Of a stretch of 64,000 bases of DNA, positions 33,058 to 41,564 are shown in pieces; the stretch's first letter is position 1; every line of letters begins with the position of its first letter. The stretch comes from Anaerolineae bacterium (GTDB taxonomy: Bacteria; Chloroflexota; Anaerolineae; Aggregatilineales; Phototrophicaceae): NCBI GenBank assembly GCA_022820665.1, contig JAJEFB010000012.1, positions 62,001-126,000 on the forward strand. Direction: 5' to 3'. The position numbers were made by a program, and so were the translations under genes. The notes beneath the pieces are model-generated. The model saw only the letters and a list, made by a program, of their open reading frames with translations. It ran no database searches and was not told the DNA's origin.

Positions 33058-34550
33058 TGCCAACAATCATTCATGCGCGATATACCTTGCGAGAGGGCGT
33101 CCTGGTCGAGGATTTGGCAATCGTCGTCGACGGAGACGCCATTATCGACGCCGGCACGCTCTCCGAGCTGGTCGCGCGTTACCCGGGAGCCGGTCGGGTC
33201 GGCGGCGATGACTACATCCTCGTACCAGCCTTCACCAATGCGCATGACCACGGACGCGCAGTGGGGACGCTGGCGCTGGGCGTCCCTGACAATTTCCTGG
33301 AATTATGGCTCGGTCATTTGGCGCGTCTTCCCAGCATACCGCCTTATCTGGCGGCGCTGTATTCTGGGCTGCAGTTGCTGGGTTCTGGCGTGACGGCGGT
33401 GGCCCACAGTCATAATCCAGGTTCCTGGTCCGCACTTACGGACGAGATACCGCAGGCGCTGCGCGGATATGCTGAGGCCGGCATTCGCGTCGCCATGCAC
33501 CCGCCAATAGTCGACCAGAATCACCTGGTATATGCCGAGCGCGAGCATTTTCTCGACATGCTGCCGCCCGATCTGCGCCGAAGAGCCAGCGACGCGAATG
33601 CTGTCGACTTTAGCGCTGATGATTATTTCGCCTTGCTGGACGACTTATACGACAACTTCCATGACAACGAGCGGCATCGCGCGCATATTCAGGCGAGTCC
33701 AGCTGGCGGCCAATGGTGCGGCGATGAGTTGATCATCCGCGCTTGCGAGTGGGCGAGAGCGCGTCGCACGCGCGTACAGATGCACATGCTTGAAACGCGA
33801 TATCAGCGGATATACGCCCGGAAAACCTGGGGCGCGAGCTTCATCCGTCATCTTGAGGACATCGGCGCGCTTGGCGACTGGCTCACGCTGGCGCATGTGG
33901 TCTGGGTTGAAGACGAAGACATCGAAGTGCTGGCGGAACGGGGCGTTGGCGTCGCGCACAATATCAGCAGCAACTTGCGCCTGCGCAGCGGCGTCGCGCC
34001 GATCGCTAAGATGGCGGCGGCAGGCGTGCCGGTGGGCATCGGCTTGGACGGGCAGACACTGGACGATGACCAGGATTTCCTGCGCGAAATGCGGCTGGCT
34101 TGGACAATCGGCAATCAGAGCGGGATGGCCGCGGCAGATCTCGACGCCGAGACCGTATTGCGGATGGGAACGGATGTCGCTGCGGATATCACATTTGGCG
34201 CCGACGTTCCGCTGGGAGTGCTGGAAGTTGGGGGACTGGCTGACCTGGCTTTGCTGGATTCAGAGGCGATCAGGCGCCGATGGGCGCCGGCTAGTTATCC
34301 GCCGCGGGAGCTGCTGTCGGCATTGCTGCTGCGCCGGAGCCAGCGCGAACATGTGCGGCATGTGATGGTCGGCGGCGACTGGGTCCTGCGCGATGGGGAG
34401 CATTTGAATATCGATGCGCGGGATATCGAGCGTGAGATCTGGGAGCGGTTAACGTTTGAAGCGCGAAGCCAGCCATCGAGACTTGAAGCCTGTCTGCGAA
34501 AGTTCTATCGCAGTTGGAATGACGGGGACTTGCCGATGCTGAGGCGATAA
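33057..34550 (+). CDS. Amidohydrolase-superfamily deaminase/chlorohydrolase-like protein
   Basis: A 497-residue metal-dependent hydrolase of the cytosine-deaminase/ATZ-like group. Metal-site segments are TNAHDHG (HxH, about residue 62), VQMHMLETRYQ (about 240), LTLAHVVWVED (about 280) and GIGLDGQTLDDDQD (about 335), with the small N- and C-terminal composite sheet (VEDLAIVVDGDAIIDAG; GGLADLALLDSE; VMVGGDWVLRDGE). It likely removes an amino, amide or halide group from a heterocyclic or guanidino compound. It is last in the operon begun by the Rid/M20 genes, supporting catabolism of a nitrogenous compound. Confidence 0.82.
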   Translation: MPTIIHARYTLREGVLVEDLAIVVDGDAIIDAGTLSELVARYPGAGRVGGDDYILVPAFTNAHDHGRAVGTLALGVPDNFLELWLGHLARLPSIPPYLAALYSGLQLLGSGVTAVAHSHNPGSWSALTDEIPQALRGYAEAGIRVAMHPPIVDQNHLVYAEREHFLDMLPPDLRRRASDANAVDFSADDYFALLDDLYDNFHDNERHRAHIQASPAGGQWCGDELIIRACEWARARRTRVQMHMLETRYQRIYARKTWGASFIRHLEDIGALGDWLTLAHVVWVEDEDIEVLAERGVGVAHNISSNLRLRSGVAPIAKMAAAGVPVGIGLDGQTLDDDQDFLREMRLAWTIGNQSGMAAADLDAETVLRMGTDVAADITFGADVPLGVLEVGGLADLALLDSEAIRRRWAPASYPPRELLSALLLRRSQREHVRHVMVGGDWVLRDGEHLNIDARDIEREIWERLTFEARSQPSRLEACLRKFYRSWNDGDLPMLRR

Positions 34551-34627
34551 TGGCGGGTCGCCTCTACCGGTTGTCGAGCGATTGTTGTTTTACTCAACCG
34601 AATTCGATACATTGCCAATGCGGCGAG

Positions 34628-34660
34628 CTTTTCGCTGCCGCCGAGCGTCTGTGGTAAACT
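34628..34660 (+). promoter_or_regulatory. CTTTTCGCTGCCGCCGAGCG element, copy 1, upstream of the DppB-like gene
   Basis: The 20-nt word CTTTTCGCTGCCGCCGAGCG (34628-34647) is identical to 41565-41584. It is followed by GTGGTAAACT, a possible -10 (TAAACT, 34655-34660), 39 nt before the ATG at 34699. Because the same word sits at the same distance before another gene, a promoter/operator role is inferred. Confidence 0.5.
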
Positions 34661-34698
34661 AAGCGTCATCTGTCAGCGACTGGTTGTTTTTGCCGCCC

Positions 34699-35718
34699 AT
34701 GAATTTCTTTCGTTACTTTGTCCGTCGCGTTGTTTTTATCATCCCGCTGCTGCTGGGGATCACAGTGGTCGCTTTCATCATCGCCAACGCCATTCCCGCC
34801 GATCCCATCAACGCCAACCTGCCGCCCAACGCGCTCAACGACGAAGAAACTATCGCCGCCTTCCGCAAGAAATGGGGCTTGGACAAACCGCTGCACGAAC
34901 AATATTTGACCTATCTCGGCAATCTGCTGCGCGGCGATATGGGCACCTCGATCAAGTGGCGGACGCCGGTAGCCGAGGACATCGCCAAGCGCTTGCCAGC
35001 CACCATTGAATTGGCGACGCTGGGCATCATGTATGGCATCGTCCTGGGTGTGGGGCTGGGGCTGGTCTCCGCCATATGGAAGAACAGTTGGGCGGATTAC
35101 ATCGCGCGAGTCATCGCGCTAATCGGGGTTAGTTTTCCGGTCTTTCTCATCGCTTTGGTATTCCTCACGCTCTTTTACGCGCAGCTGGGTATCGCCGCGG
35201 GACCGGGCCGCCTTCATATACTCATGCGTCCGCCGCCGACGGTCACCGGCATGTACACGATCGACGCGCTTTTGAATGGCGATTGGAAGACATTCGGCAA
35301 CGCGCTCTCGCACCTCATCTTGCCGGCGCTGACGCTGGCGCTGTATATCAGCGGCATCATCTCGCGCATTACGCGGTCTTCCCTGCTCGAAGTGTTGAAT
35401 CAGGATTACATGCGCACCGCCCGCGCCAAGGGCTTGCGCGAACGGTATGTCATTGGCTTTCACGGGATGCGGAACTCGCTGATCCCGGTAGTGACGGTGA
35501 TCGGCTTGTCTTACGGCAATCTACTGGTCGGGTCGATCCTTATCGAGTCGATCTTCGCCTATCCCGGCATCGGCTTTTATATGTTCCGCGCCAGCACGTC
35601 GCAGGACTTCCCAGCCATTATGGGTGTCAGCTTACTCTTCGCTTTCATTTATGTCGGAGTGAATTTTGTCGTCGATATCCTCTATTTCTTCCTCGATCCA
35701 CGAATTCGAGTCGCCTAG
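34699..35718 (+). CDS. ABC transporter permease, DppB/OppB-like
   Basis: A 339-residue membrane protein: FFRYFVRRVVFIIPLLLGIT start, a periplasmic segment with WGLDKPLHEQYLTYLGNLLR and GDMGTSIKWRTPV, six hydrophobic segments, and the cytoplasmic loop DYMRTARAKGL (about residue 240). Such permeases take up di- or oligopeptides, nickel or some oligosaccharides. The ATG at 34699 matches the family N-terminus; a TTG 15 nt earlier is less likely. It is paired with the DppC-like gene; no binding protein or ATPase gene follows. Confidence 0.9.
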   Translation: MNFFRYFVRRVVFIIPLLLGITVVAFIIANAIPADPINANLPPNALNDEETIAAFRKKWGLDKPLHEQYLTYLGNLLRGDMGTSIKWRTPVAEDIAKRLPATIELATLGIMYGIVLGVGLGLVSAIWKNSWADYIARVIALIGVSFPVFLIALVFLTLFYAQLGIAAGPGRLHILMRPPPTVTGMYTIDALLNGDWKTFGNALSHLILPALTLALYISGIISRITRSSLLEVLNQDYMRTARAKGLRERYVIGFHGMRNSLIPVVTVIGLSYGNLLVGSILIESIFAYPGIGFYMFRASTSQDFPAIMGVSLLFAFIYVGVNFVVDILYFFLDPRIRVA

Positions 35719-36553
35719 CCGGAGCCAGCAGGCGCTTTATCACTTGCGCCGCAACCCCTTGGTCTTGTTCGGGCTGATTATCGCCATTTTGTGGATCGCC
35801 ATCGCCTTCATCTCGCCGGCAATCGCCCCGGTCGAGCCCTTGCAGCAGGACCTGGTCAACCGCTTGCAAGCGCCGAACGAGTTGTTCTTAATGGGCTCGG
35901 ACGAGTTGGGCCGGGATATCTTCAGCCGCGTTCTCTGGGGCTCGCGCATCACGATTCCCGCGGGCTTGGCGGTTATCATCATCGGCAGTTCGCTCGGCGT
36001 CATCATCGGCGCCGTCGCCGGTTACGCGGGCGGCTTGATCGACGAATTGCTCATGCGCCTCACCGAACTCTTCATGGCATTTCCTTTCATCATTTTGGCC
36101 ATGGCTGTCACAGCCGCGCTGGGTCCTGATATCCGGAACGCCGTTTTGGCGCTGAGCGCGGTCTGGTGGCCCCGCTATGCCAGGATCCTGCGCGGACTCG
36201 TGCTGGAGGTCAAATCGCAGGAATACGTCGAAGCGGCTCATAGCGCGGGCGCCAGCGGTCTTTACGTGCTGTTCCGCACCATCTTGCCCAACTGCATCGC
36301 GCCGGCGGTTATTCTCGCCACGCTCGATATCGGCACCGCCGTCATCAGCTTCGCCGCCTTGAGCTTCATCGGCTTGGGACCGGAACCCTCGTCGCCGGAA
36401 TGGGGGCGCATGGTCAGCATTGGCATCGACTTCTTCGACCAGTGGTGGATGTGGCTCTTCCCGGGCTTGGCCATCGCCAGCCTGGTCATGGCATTTAATT
36501 TCATCGGGGACGGCTTGCGCGATATCCTCGATCCGCGCCTGCGTGGGGAGTAG
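35666..36553 (+). CDS. ABC transporter permease, DppC/OppC-like
   Basis: A 295-residue partner permease: LRRNPLVLFGLIIAILWIAI (first segment), LMGSDELGRDIFSRVLWGSR (a strong DppC signature, about residue 75), EAAHSAGASGLYVLFRTILP (EAA loop) and FNFIGDGLRDILDPRLRGE (family end). The best start is an unusual TTG at 35666 with GGAG 6 nt upstream; it lies inside the DppB-like gene, giving a 53-nt overlap and likely translational coupling. No ATG exists near the expected start. Confidence 0.87.
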   Translation: MSSISSISSSIHEFESPSRSQQALYHLRRNPLVLFGLIIAILWIAIAFISPAIAPVEPLQQDLVNRLQAPNELFLMGSDELGRDIFSRVLWGSRITIPAGLAVIIIGSSLGVIIGAVAGYAGGLIDELLMRLTELFMAFPFIILAMAVTAALGPDIRNAVLALSAVWWPRYARILRGLVLEVKSQEYVEAAHSAGASGLYVLFRTILPNCIAPAVILATLDIGTAVISFAALSFIGLGPEPSSPEWGRMVSIGIDFFDQWWMWLFPGLAIASLVMAFNFIGDGLRDILDPRLRGE

Positions 36554-36576
36554 CGGCGCTTTCGTAGACCGATCAG

Positions 36577-37599
36577 CTACACACTCGTCCAATCGAAAAC
36601 GACGCCGATAAATTCGTTTTTTCTGGTTTTCAAGCCGTGATAGGCTTCTGCAGCTTGATACGGGGAAAGGGTATGTGACAGCAGGGGCGCAACCTGCAGA
36701 TCGCCGGAACGGATCAAATCCAGGGCGATTTCCGAGTTGCGTTCAATCGAATGCTTGACAAATGGATCCCTGGCGACCGGGTAGCGCCACTCGTGCGCGC
36801 CCTTGAAGGTGACATTGCCACACGAGTCCAGGTGGATGTAATCAAGCACATCGGTGAGATTGGTTTCATAGTCTCCACGCACAATCCCTACCAAGATGAC
36901 TTCGCCGTAGCGCCCGACGAGCGGCAAGCCATCCATAAGCGCCCCGGTCCTTCCGCTAGCCTCGATAAGCGTCCCTACACCGCGCTGATTGGTTATCTCA
37001 GCCACTTTTCCAAGGGCAGAGGGCTTTTCCATCACAAGCGCGTTCTTGACGCCGCAATCTGCCAAGAGCGCGACGCGGCCCAGGTTATGATCCAGCCCGA
37101 TGACGCGGCCGCCCTGCAAACGCGCCAACTGAGCGGCGAAATTGCCGACCAGTCCCAAGCCAATCACCGCCACATAGTCACCCAGTTCAATGTTCGATAC
37201 ACGAAGGGCGGTCAGCGCAATGGTTATCATGCGAGCGAAGGGAACCAGCGGCAGCGCGATACCAGCGGGCACAGGCAGGCATATCGAATCCGGCTTTGCC
37301 AGGTTGACGCGATTGAACTGCCTGTGCCCGCCCCAGGTATAAACGACATCCCCCGGCGCAACCCCGGCAACTTGATCTCCAACTTTCAGCACTTCGCCGA
37401 CTGAGGTGTAGCCCGGCGTTGACGGGAAGCTAAACCAGGACTCAACCCCAGCTAAACAGGTGAGTTCCGTTCCCGCGCTGACGAGTGAGAAGCTCGTTTT
37501 GACAAGCACCTCATGCGCTTGAAGCTTTTCCAGGTTTTCTTCCAGCTCTCGCACTTCGACTTGATCGCATCCGGTGAAAACAATGCTCTTGTTTTTCAT
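36577..37599 (-). CDS. MDR-family (zinc-alcohol-dehydrogenase-like) oxidoreductase, copy 2
   Basis: A 340-residue medium-chain dehydrogenase/reductase. The N-terminal GroES-like part has SAGTELTCLAG and PSTPGYTSVGEVLKVGD; the Rossmann motif is VIGLGLVGNFAAQLA (about residue 155). The usual catalytic-zinc signature GHExxG is replaced by PGYTSVG, so zinc may not be used, as in some BchC-like members. It is a tandem paralogue of the gene at 37821, with which it shares long identical stretches such as ALRVSNIELGDYV and NVTFKGAHEWRYPVARDPF. The substrate is unknown, probably a sugar or polyol given the transporter remnant upstream. Confidence 0.85.
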   Translation of the reverse strand: MKNKSIVFTGCDQVEVRELEENLEKLQAHEVLVKTSFSLVSAGTELTCLAGVESWFSFPSTPGYTSVGEVLKVGDQVAGVAPGDVVYTWGGHRQFNRVNLAKPDSICLPVPAGIALPLVPFARMITIALTALRVSNIELGDYVAVIGLGLVGNFAAQLARLQGGRVIGLDHNLGRVALLADCGVKNALVMEKPSALGKVAEITNQRGVGTLIEASGRTGALMDGLPLVGRYGEVILVGIVRGDYETNLTDVLDYIHLDSCGNVTFKGAHEWRYPVARDPFVKHSIERNSEIALDLIRSGDLQVAPLLSHTLSPYQAAEAYHGLKTRKNEFIGVVFDWTSV

Positions 37600-37820
37600 T
37601 ATCTTGATGATTCCTCGCTGCTGTTTTCGGCGCGCTCGCGGACGTTAACGATAGCCATGGCAATTTGCCCTCGGATGAGAATCCCATTCCCGCATGTCAA
37701 AAGGAGCCTTGGGGCAAGCGGATATGCGAATGCCTATCAGCGGTCAAGTGCAAGGAATAGTTCGAGGTCCCGCATGACGGCGACCTTCGGCCAGGCCTCC
37801 GGCCGATTCTATATTGCAGC

Positions 37821-38843
37821 TTATACGGTTGTCCAATCAAATATGACGCCGACGTAGGTTTCTTTCTCGCGCTGCAAGCCGCGGTAGGCTCTTTCCGCCT
37901 CGTAAGGCGACAACGTGTGGGTGTGCAGCGGCGTCACCTGAAGGTCGCCGGAGCGTATCAGATCCATCGCGATCTTGGAATTGCGTTCCATCGAATGCTT
38001 GAGGAAAGGATCGCGCGCCACCGGATAGCGCCACTCGTGCGCCCCCTTGAAGGTCACATTGCCATGGCCATGGAGATGAATGTAGTCGAGCACGCCGGTC
38101 AGATCGGTTTGGAAGACGCCGCGCGGCGTACCCAGCAGGATGACTTCGCCGTAGCGCCCGACGATTGGCAGCGCATCGGGCAGCGCCGCCGGGACGCCGG
38201 TGGCCTCTATCAGCGTGGTCACGCCTTGCCCTTCCGTAATCGCGCCGACGTCGTCCTTGACCGTAGCTGGATTAATCGCCAGCGCGTGCGGAATGCCACA
38301 GTCGCGCGCCAGTTCCAGGCGTCCGCTGTTCAGATCCAGCCCGACCACGCGCCCGCCCTGCAAGCGGGCTAGCTGCGCAGCGAGATTGCCCACCGTGCCC
38401 AGCCCGACGACGCCGACATAATCGCCCAGTTCAATGTTGGAGACGCGCAGCGCCGTCATGGCGATGATAGCCATGCGCGTGAAGGGCGCCAGGCGCAGCG
38501 GCAGCCCCCGCGGCAACTTGAGGCAGATCTGCTGCGGACGGGTCGTATCGATCACGGTGTATTGCTTGTGCCCGCCCCAGTAGTGGACTTTGTCGCCCGG
38601 CGCTACGGCTGTTATTTCGTCGCCCACATCGACGACTTCGCCGACAGCGGCGTAACCGGGCGTCCCCGGAAATGGAAACCAGGCTTGCGTTCCTGACAGA
38701 CAGGCGAGTTCCGTGGCCGCGCTGATCAGCGAATAGTCGGTCCGGACGAGTACGTCGTGCGCGCGGAGCGTCTCGAAATTGTCGTCTAGTTGTCCTACTT
38801 CAATCCGGTCCGGCGCTGTGAAAAGAACGCTAGTGTTTTTCAT
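37821..38843 (-). CDS. MDR-family (zinc-alcohol-dehydrogenase-like) oxidoreductase, copy 1
   Basis: A 340-residue paralogue of the product of 36577-37599, same length and domain order (SAATELACLSG, PGTPGYAAVGEVVDVGD, VVGLGTVGNLAAQLARLQGG). GGAGG lies upstream of the ATG at 38843, which aligns with the start of the other copy; longer readings toward 39062 cross a permease remnant and a repeat and were rejected. It stands 58 bp downstream of the remnant of a CUT1 permease on the same strand, suggesting the dehydrogenases once belonged to a sugar-transport operon. Confidence 0.85.
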   Translation of the reverse strand: MKNTSVLFTAPDRIEVGQLDDNFETLRAHDVLVRTDYSLISAATELACLSGTQAWFPFPGTPGYAAVGEVVDVGDEITAVAPGDKVHYWGGHKQYTVIDTTRPQQICLKLPRGLPLRLAPFTRMAIIAMTALRVSNIELGDYVGVVGLGTVGNLAAQLARLQGGRVVGLDLNSGRLELARDCGIPHALAINPATVKDDVGAITEGQGVTTLIEATGVPAALPDALPIVGRYGEVILLGTPRGVFQTDLTGVLDYIHLHGHGNVTFKGAHEWRYPVARDPFLKHSMERNSKIAMDLIRSGDLQVTPLHTHTLSPYEAERAYRGLQREKETYVGVIFDWTTV

Positions 38844-38901
38844 TTGACTTGGGATTTCCTCCACGTGCCGGCGCGCGTCAACGGGTAATGACCGGTTTCG
38901 C

Positions 38902-38985
38902 TTATTTACTGCCCGAAGAAATGACCACGCCCTGTATATAGTATCGCTGCAAGAGTATGAAGACCAATATGCTGGGCAGGGTCCC
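38902..38985 (-). pseudogene. C-terminal remnant of a MalG-like CUT1 permease
   Basis: The minus strand reads GTLPSILVFILLQRYYIQG then VVISSGSK and a TAA stop (38902-38904): 27 codons that match the final membrane segment and tail of MalG-type permeases (compare the ends of the intact copies at 8294 and 47688). Immediately upstream the reading runs into the 72-bp hairpin element at 38991-39062 and homology stops. I infer that the rest of the permease gene and its operon were lost by rearrangement or insertion at this point. Confidence 0.7.
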
Positions 38986-38990
38986 TGTGT

Positions 38991-39062
38991 GTGGTGAAAA
39001 AATATCTCGGTGGGGGGTATACCCCCACCCAGGGCAATCGCTTCAAATTGTTTTTTCACCAC
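38991..39062. mobile_element. 72-bp hairpin element with 12-bp terminal inverted repeats
   Basis: GTGGTGAAAAAA (38991-39002) and its exact complement TTTTTTCACCAC (39051-39062) bound a 72-bp stretch. In the middle GGTGGGGGGTATACCCCCACC (one bulged G) forms a second hairpin, and 39032-39047 matches the start of the 25208 repeat. No coding capacity. It lies at the breakpoint of the truncated permease gene, as expected for a MITE-like insertion; mobility is inferred only. Confidence 0.5.
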
Positions 39063-39406
39063 AAAGACACGAAGCGCCGCGTAGCTCTGTGCCCCCTACA
39101 GACCTCGATCAACTGGCTGTGTCGGCGGTCAGTGTCTACGCGACCTACGCGTCCCTCAATGGTTAGAAAACCCCAACGCGCGAATATTGAGCCGCTCTTT
39201 ATCAGAACATCCGTGCTATCATGTCTGCAAGCACATTGAAGCGAGGACCCCCATGCCCAAAACCAGAAACTTCTCAAGATCGCGAAAAACAAGACCCCAT
39301 GCGCCTGCTCGATATCCATAACCACATCAACGCCGTCTACCTGTTTATGCAAACCCTGTCGCTCATGCGACGAGAAGGCAACCTATTTTGCGTGAGCGCG
39401 GCATAC

Positions 39407-39430
39407 CTTTTCGCTGCCGCCCTGCGGCTG
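39407..39430 (+). repeat. CTTTTCGCTGCCGCC element, copy 3, not next to a gene
   Basis: CTTTTCGCTGCCGCCCTGCG then GCTG matches copies at 34628 and 41565 except for the three loop bases between GCCGC and GCGGC (CCT instead of CGA). No obvious -10 follows. Confidence 0.55.
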
Positions 39431-39663
39431 CTTGCAGGCATCCATCATCCTACCCTGCGTCCCCGACAAAACGCAACTTTGTCCGAAAAAAGTTTTTCTT
39501 TGTTCGCGAAACGGACAATGTCGGAAAAACTCATAACCAAGAAACAACTGCCCGATAGCCCCGCGCCTGCTCCCAACGCCGCCATTCAACCTCCAGCCAA
39601 CCCGATCCGCCCAACCGCGCCCCCTTCACCGCCGGACTCTAAAAAATCCCCCTCCGTAAAAAA

Positions 39664-39695
39664 ACAGACTATATCTATACGGTATCTATACACTT
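39664..39695 (-). repeat. 32-nt repeat, inverted copy of 12781-12812
   Basis: Reverse complement matches 12781-12812 at 31 of 32 positions; the one difference is inside the GTATCGATAC word. Confidence 0.75.
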
Positions 39696-39774
39696 CCGGA
39701 ATTTAGGTCTAATTCCAGGGTACTTCAAGGGGCACTTCAAGAGCAAAAGCCGCCTTTTTGGAGGATTCATGGGA

Positions 39775-39806
39775 CGATCGACACAAAATGATTTTGAAGC
39801 GATTGC
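39775..39806 (-). repeat. 32-nt dispersed repeat, inverted copy of 25208-25239
   Basis: Reverse complement is identical to 25208-25239 over 32 bases, with weaker similarity continuing to about 39757. Confidence 0.8.
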
Positions 39807-39952
39807 TCTGCTCTGTTCTCCCGCGCGCGTTGCTCGTCGCCGATCGCATGCGCTAGAATCCGCGACAGTAGTTGCGCTATGATCGCCACCCGCGAAACAG
39901 CCGGAAAATCGGCGCATCGCACAAACATATCCGGGAACAGAAGAGCGAAACC

Positions 39953-41434
39953 ATGAGCGGACAACCCAATATCCTCTTCGTCATGACCGACCAGCAGCGC
40001 AGCGATACGATCCGCTCCCTGGGCAATCGGGCGATACGCACCCCGGTTCTGGATTCGCTGGTTCAAGATGGACTCGCCTTTAGCAACTGCTACACGCCAT
40101 CGCCGGTCTGCGTCGCCGCGCGCAGCGCGACTATCACCGGCCTCCCGCCCCACCTGAACGGCTGTACCTCCAACAATGAATCGCCACTGCGCCTGCGGAG
40201 CCTCATGCAGGTCCTGCAAGAATGCGGCTATCGTACGCATGGCATCGGCAAAATGCACTTCAATCCGCAGGTTGACGCTATGTGGGGCTTTGACAGCCGC
40301 GATATTTCCGAAGAAGGCGCCAGGCGACCGCGCAGCCGCAATGACTATCATGACTACCTGGAAGCGAATGGATACGGTCATGTGCTAGAACCGCACGGAC
40401 TGCGCAGCGAAATGTATTACGTCCCGCAACCATCGCAACTGCCCGCCGAACATCATCACAGCAGCTGGGTAGCGGACCGCGCCATCGACTTCCTGGCAAA
40501 ACGCGACCCCGAACAGCCGTTTTTCCTCTGGACAAGTTTCATCAAGCCGCATCCGCCCTTCGAGTCGCCCGTTCCCTGGAACAAACTTTACCGCGCGGCT
40601 GATATGCTGCCGCCGCATCGCCCCGAAGGATTTCAAGATTTGCTGAACTACTGGAATCACCATCAGAATCGCTACAAATATCGTGACAAAGGCTTCGACG
40701 AGATGCTCTTTCGCACCATCAAAGCGATGTATTACGCCTGTATTTCTTTCATCGACTTCAATCTGGGGCGGATTCTGAACGCCTTGGGCGACGACATCAA
40801 CAATACCATCATCGTCTATACCGCCGACCATGGAGAACTGCTGGGCGACTACGGCAGCGTCGGCAAGCGCAGCATGTTGAACCCGGCGGCGAAAGTCCCC
40901 TTGATTCTGCATGCGCCCGGCATCGAAGGCGCCGGGCGGCAAATCGACCAGCCGGTCAGCCTGCTCGATATCTTCCCGACATTCGCCACTGCCGCTGGCG
41001 CCGATTGCCCGCCTCCATCGCCGGAGGGAAGGGATCTCTTCACCGTCGCAGCGGGCGACTGCCAACGTGAGCATGTCTACAGCCAATTCAGCGAAGGTCC
41101 CACCGGTCTGTACATGATCGCGAGTCGTGACTGGAAATACATCTACTCGGCGGCAGACCGCAAACAATGGCTCTTTGATCTGCGCGTTGACCCGCGCGAG
41201 ACCAAGAATTGGGCGGGCAACCCGCGCTATGACGGCATACTGCAAGATTTGAGGCAGAAGCTCATCGGGCGCTTCGCAGGCGACGCTTACGAACGGGCAA
41301 TAGAAAACGGCGCTTGGCGCGAATATGACCCTCCCGCCTTTCCGAATCCGGCCGGGGACGAGGGACTCTTGTTCCAGGATGCGCCCCACCTCCCCGATCT
41401 GCTGAAAGCGCTGGGACTCTACTACAAACCATGA
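39953..41434 (+). CDS. Sulfatase (arylsulfatase/choline-sulfatase-like)
   Basis: A 493-residue type I sulfatase. It starts NILFVMTDQQRSDTIRSLGN (metal-binding Asp) and has PVCVAARSATITG at about residue 50, a CxAxR version of the formylglycine motif whose Cys is converted to formylglycine. Other segments are YRTHGIGKMHF, FLWTSFIKPHPPFESP, and TIIVYTADHGELLGDYGSVG with the late metal ligands, then KRSMLNPAAKVPLILHAPG. No signal peptide, so it appears cytoplasmic. The ATG at 39953 begins the family homology; in-frame codons upstream to 39872 are in spacer sequence. It could desulfate imported glycan fragments. Confidence 0.9.
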   Translation: MSGQPNILFVMTDQQRSDTIRSLGNRAIRTPVLDSLVQDGLAFSNCYTPSPVCVAARSATITGLPPHLNGCTSNNESPLRLRSLMQVLQECGYRTHGIGKMHFNPQVDAMWGFDSRDISEEGARRPRSRNDYHDYLEANGYGHVLEPHGLRSEMYYVPQPSQLPAEHHHSSWVADRAIDFLAKRDPEQPFFLWTSFIKPHPPFESPVPWNKLYRAADMLPPHRPEGFQDLLNYWNHHQNRYKYRDKGFDEMLFRTIKAMYYACISFIDFNLGRILNALGDDINNTIIVYTADHGELLGDYGSVGKRSMLNPAAKVPLILHAPGIEGAGRQIDQPVSLLDIFPTFATAAGADCPPPSPEGRDLFTVAAGDCQREHVYSQFSEGPTGLYMIASRDWKYIYSAADRKQWLFDLRVDPRETKNWAGNPRYDGILQDLRQKLIGRFAGDAYERAIENGAWREYDPPAFPNPAGDEGLLFQDAPHLPDLLKALGLYYKP

Positions 41435-41564
41435 AGCCGGGCGGCTTTTTTGCCCCGTTTTGCGGCATTCGCGCTCCAGGGCGCCGACCATCCACCTTTT
41501 GATAAGCCGCGTCACTCGATAGAGCGGGAAGCCTGATATCGCCACTGCCGACGGCGCGATAGAT

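Larger units (their letters stand above)
39063..39952. other. Repeat-rich intergenic region with no supported gene
   Basis: About 890 bp. Short open frames lack ribosome-binding sites and resemble non-coding, proline/serine-rich readings. It holds a CTTTTCGCTGCCGCCCTGCG element (39407), a TGTCCG...CGGACA hairpin block (39475-39524), the 32-nt repeats at 39664 and 39775, and presumably the promoter of the sulfatase gene near its right end. Confidence 0.6.
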
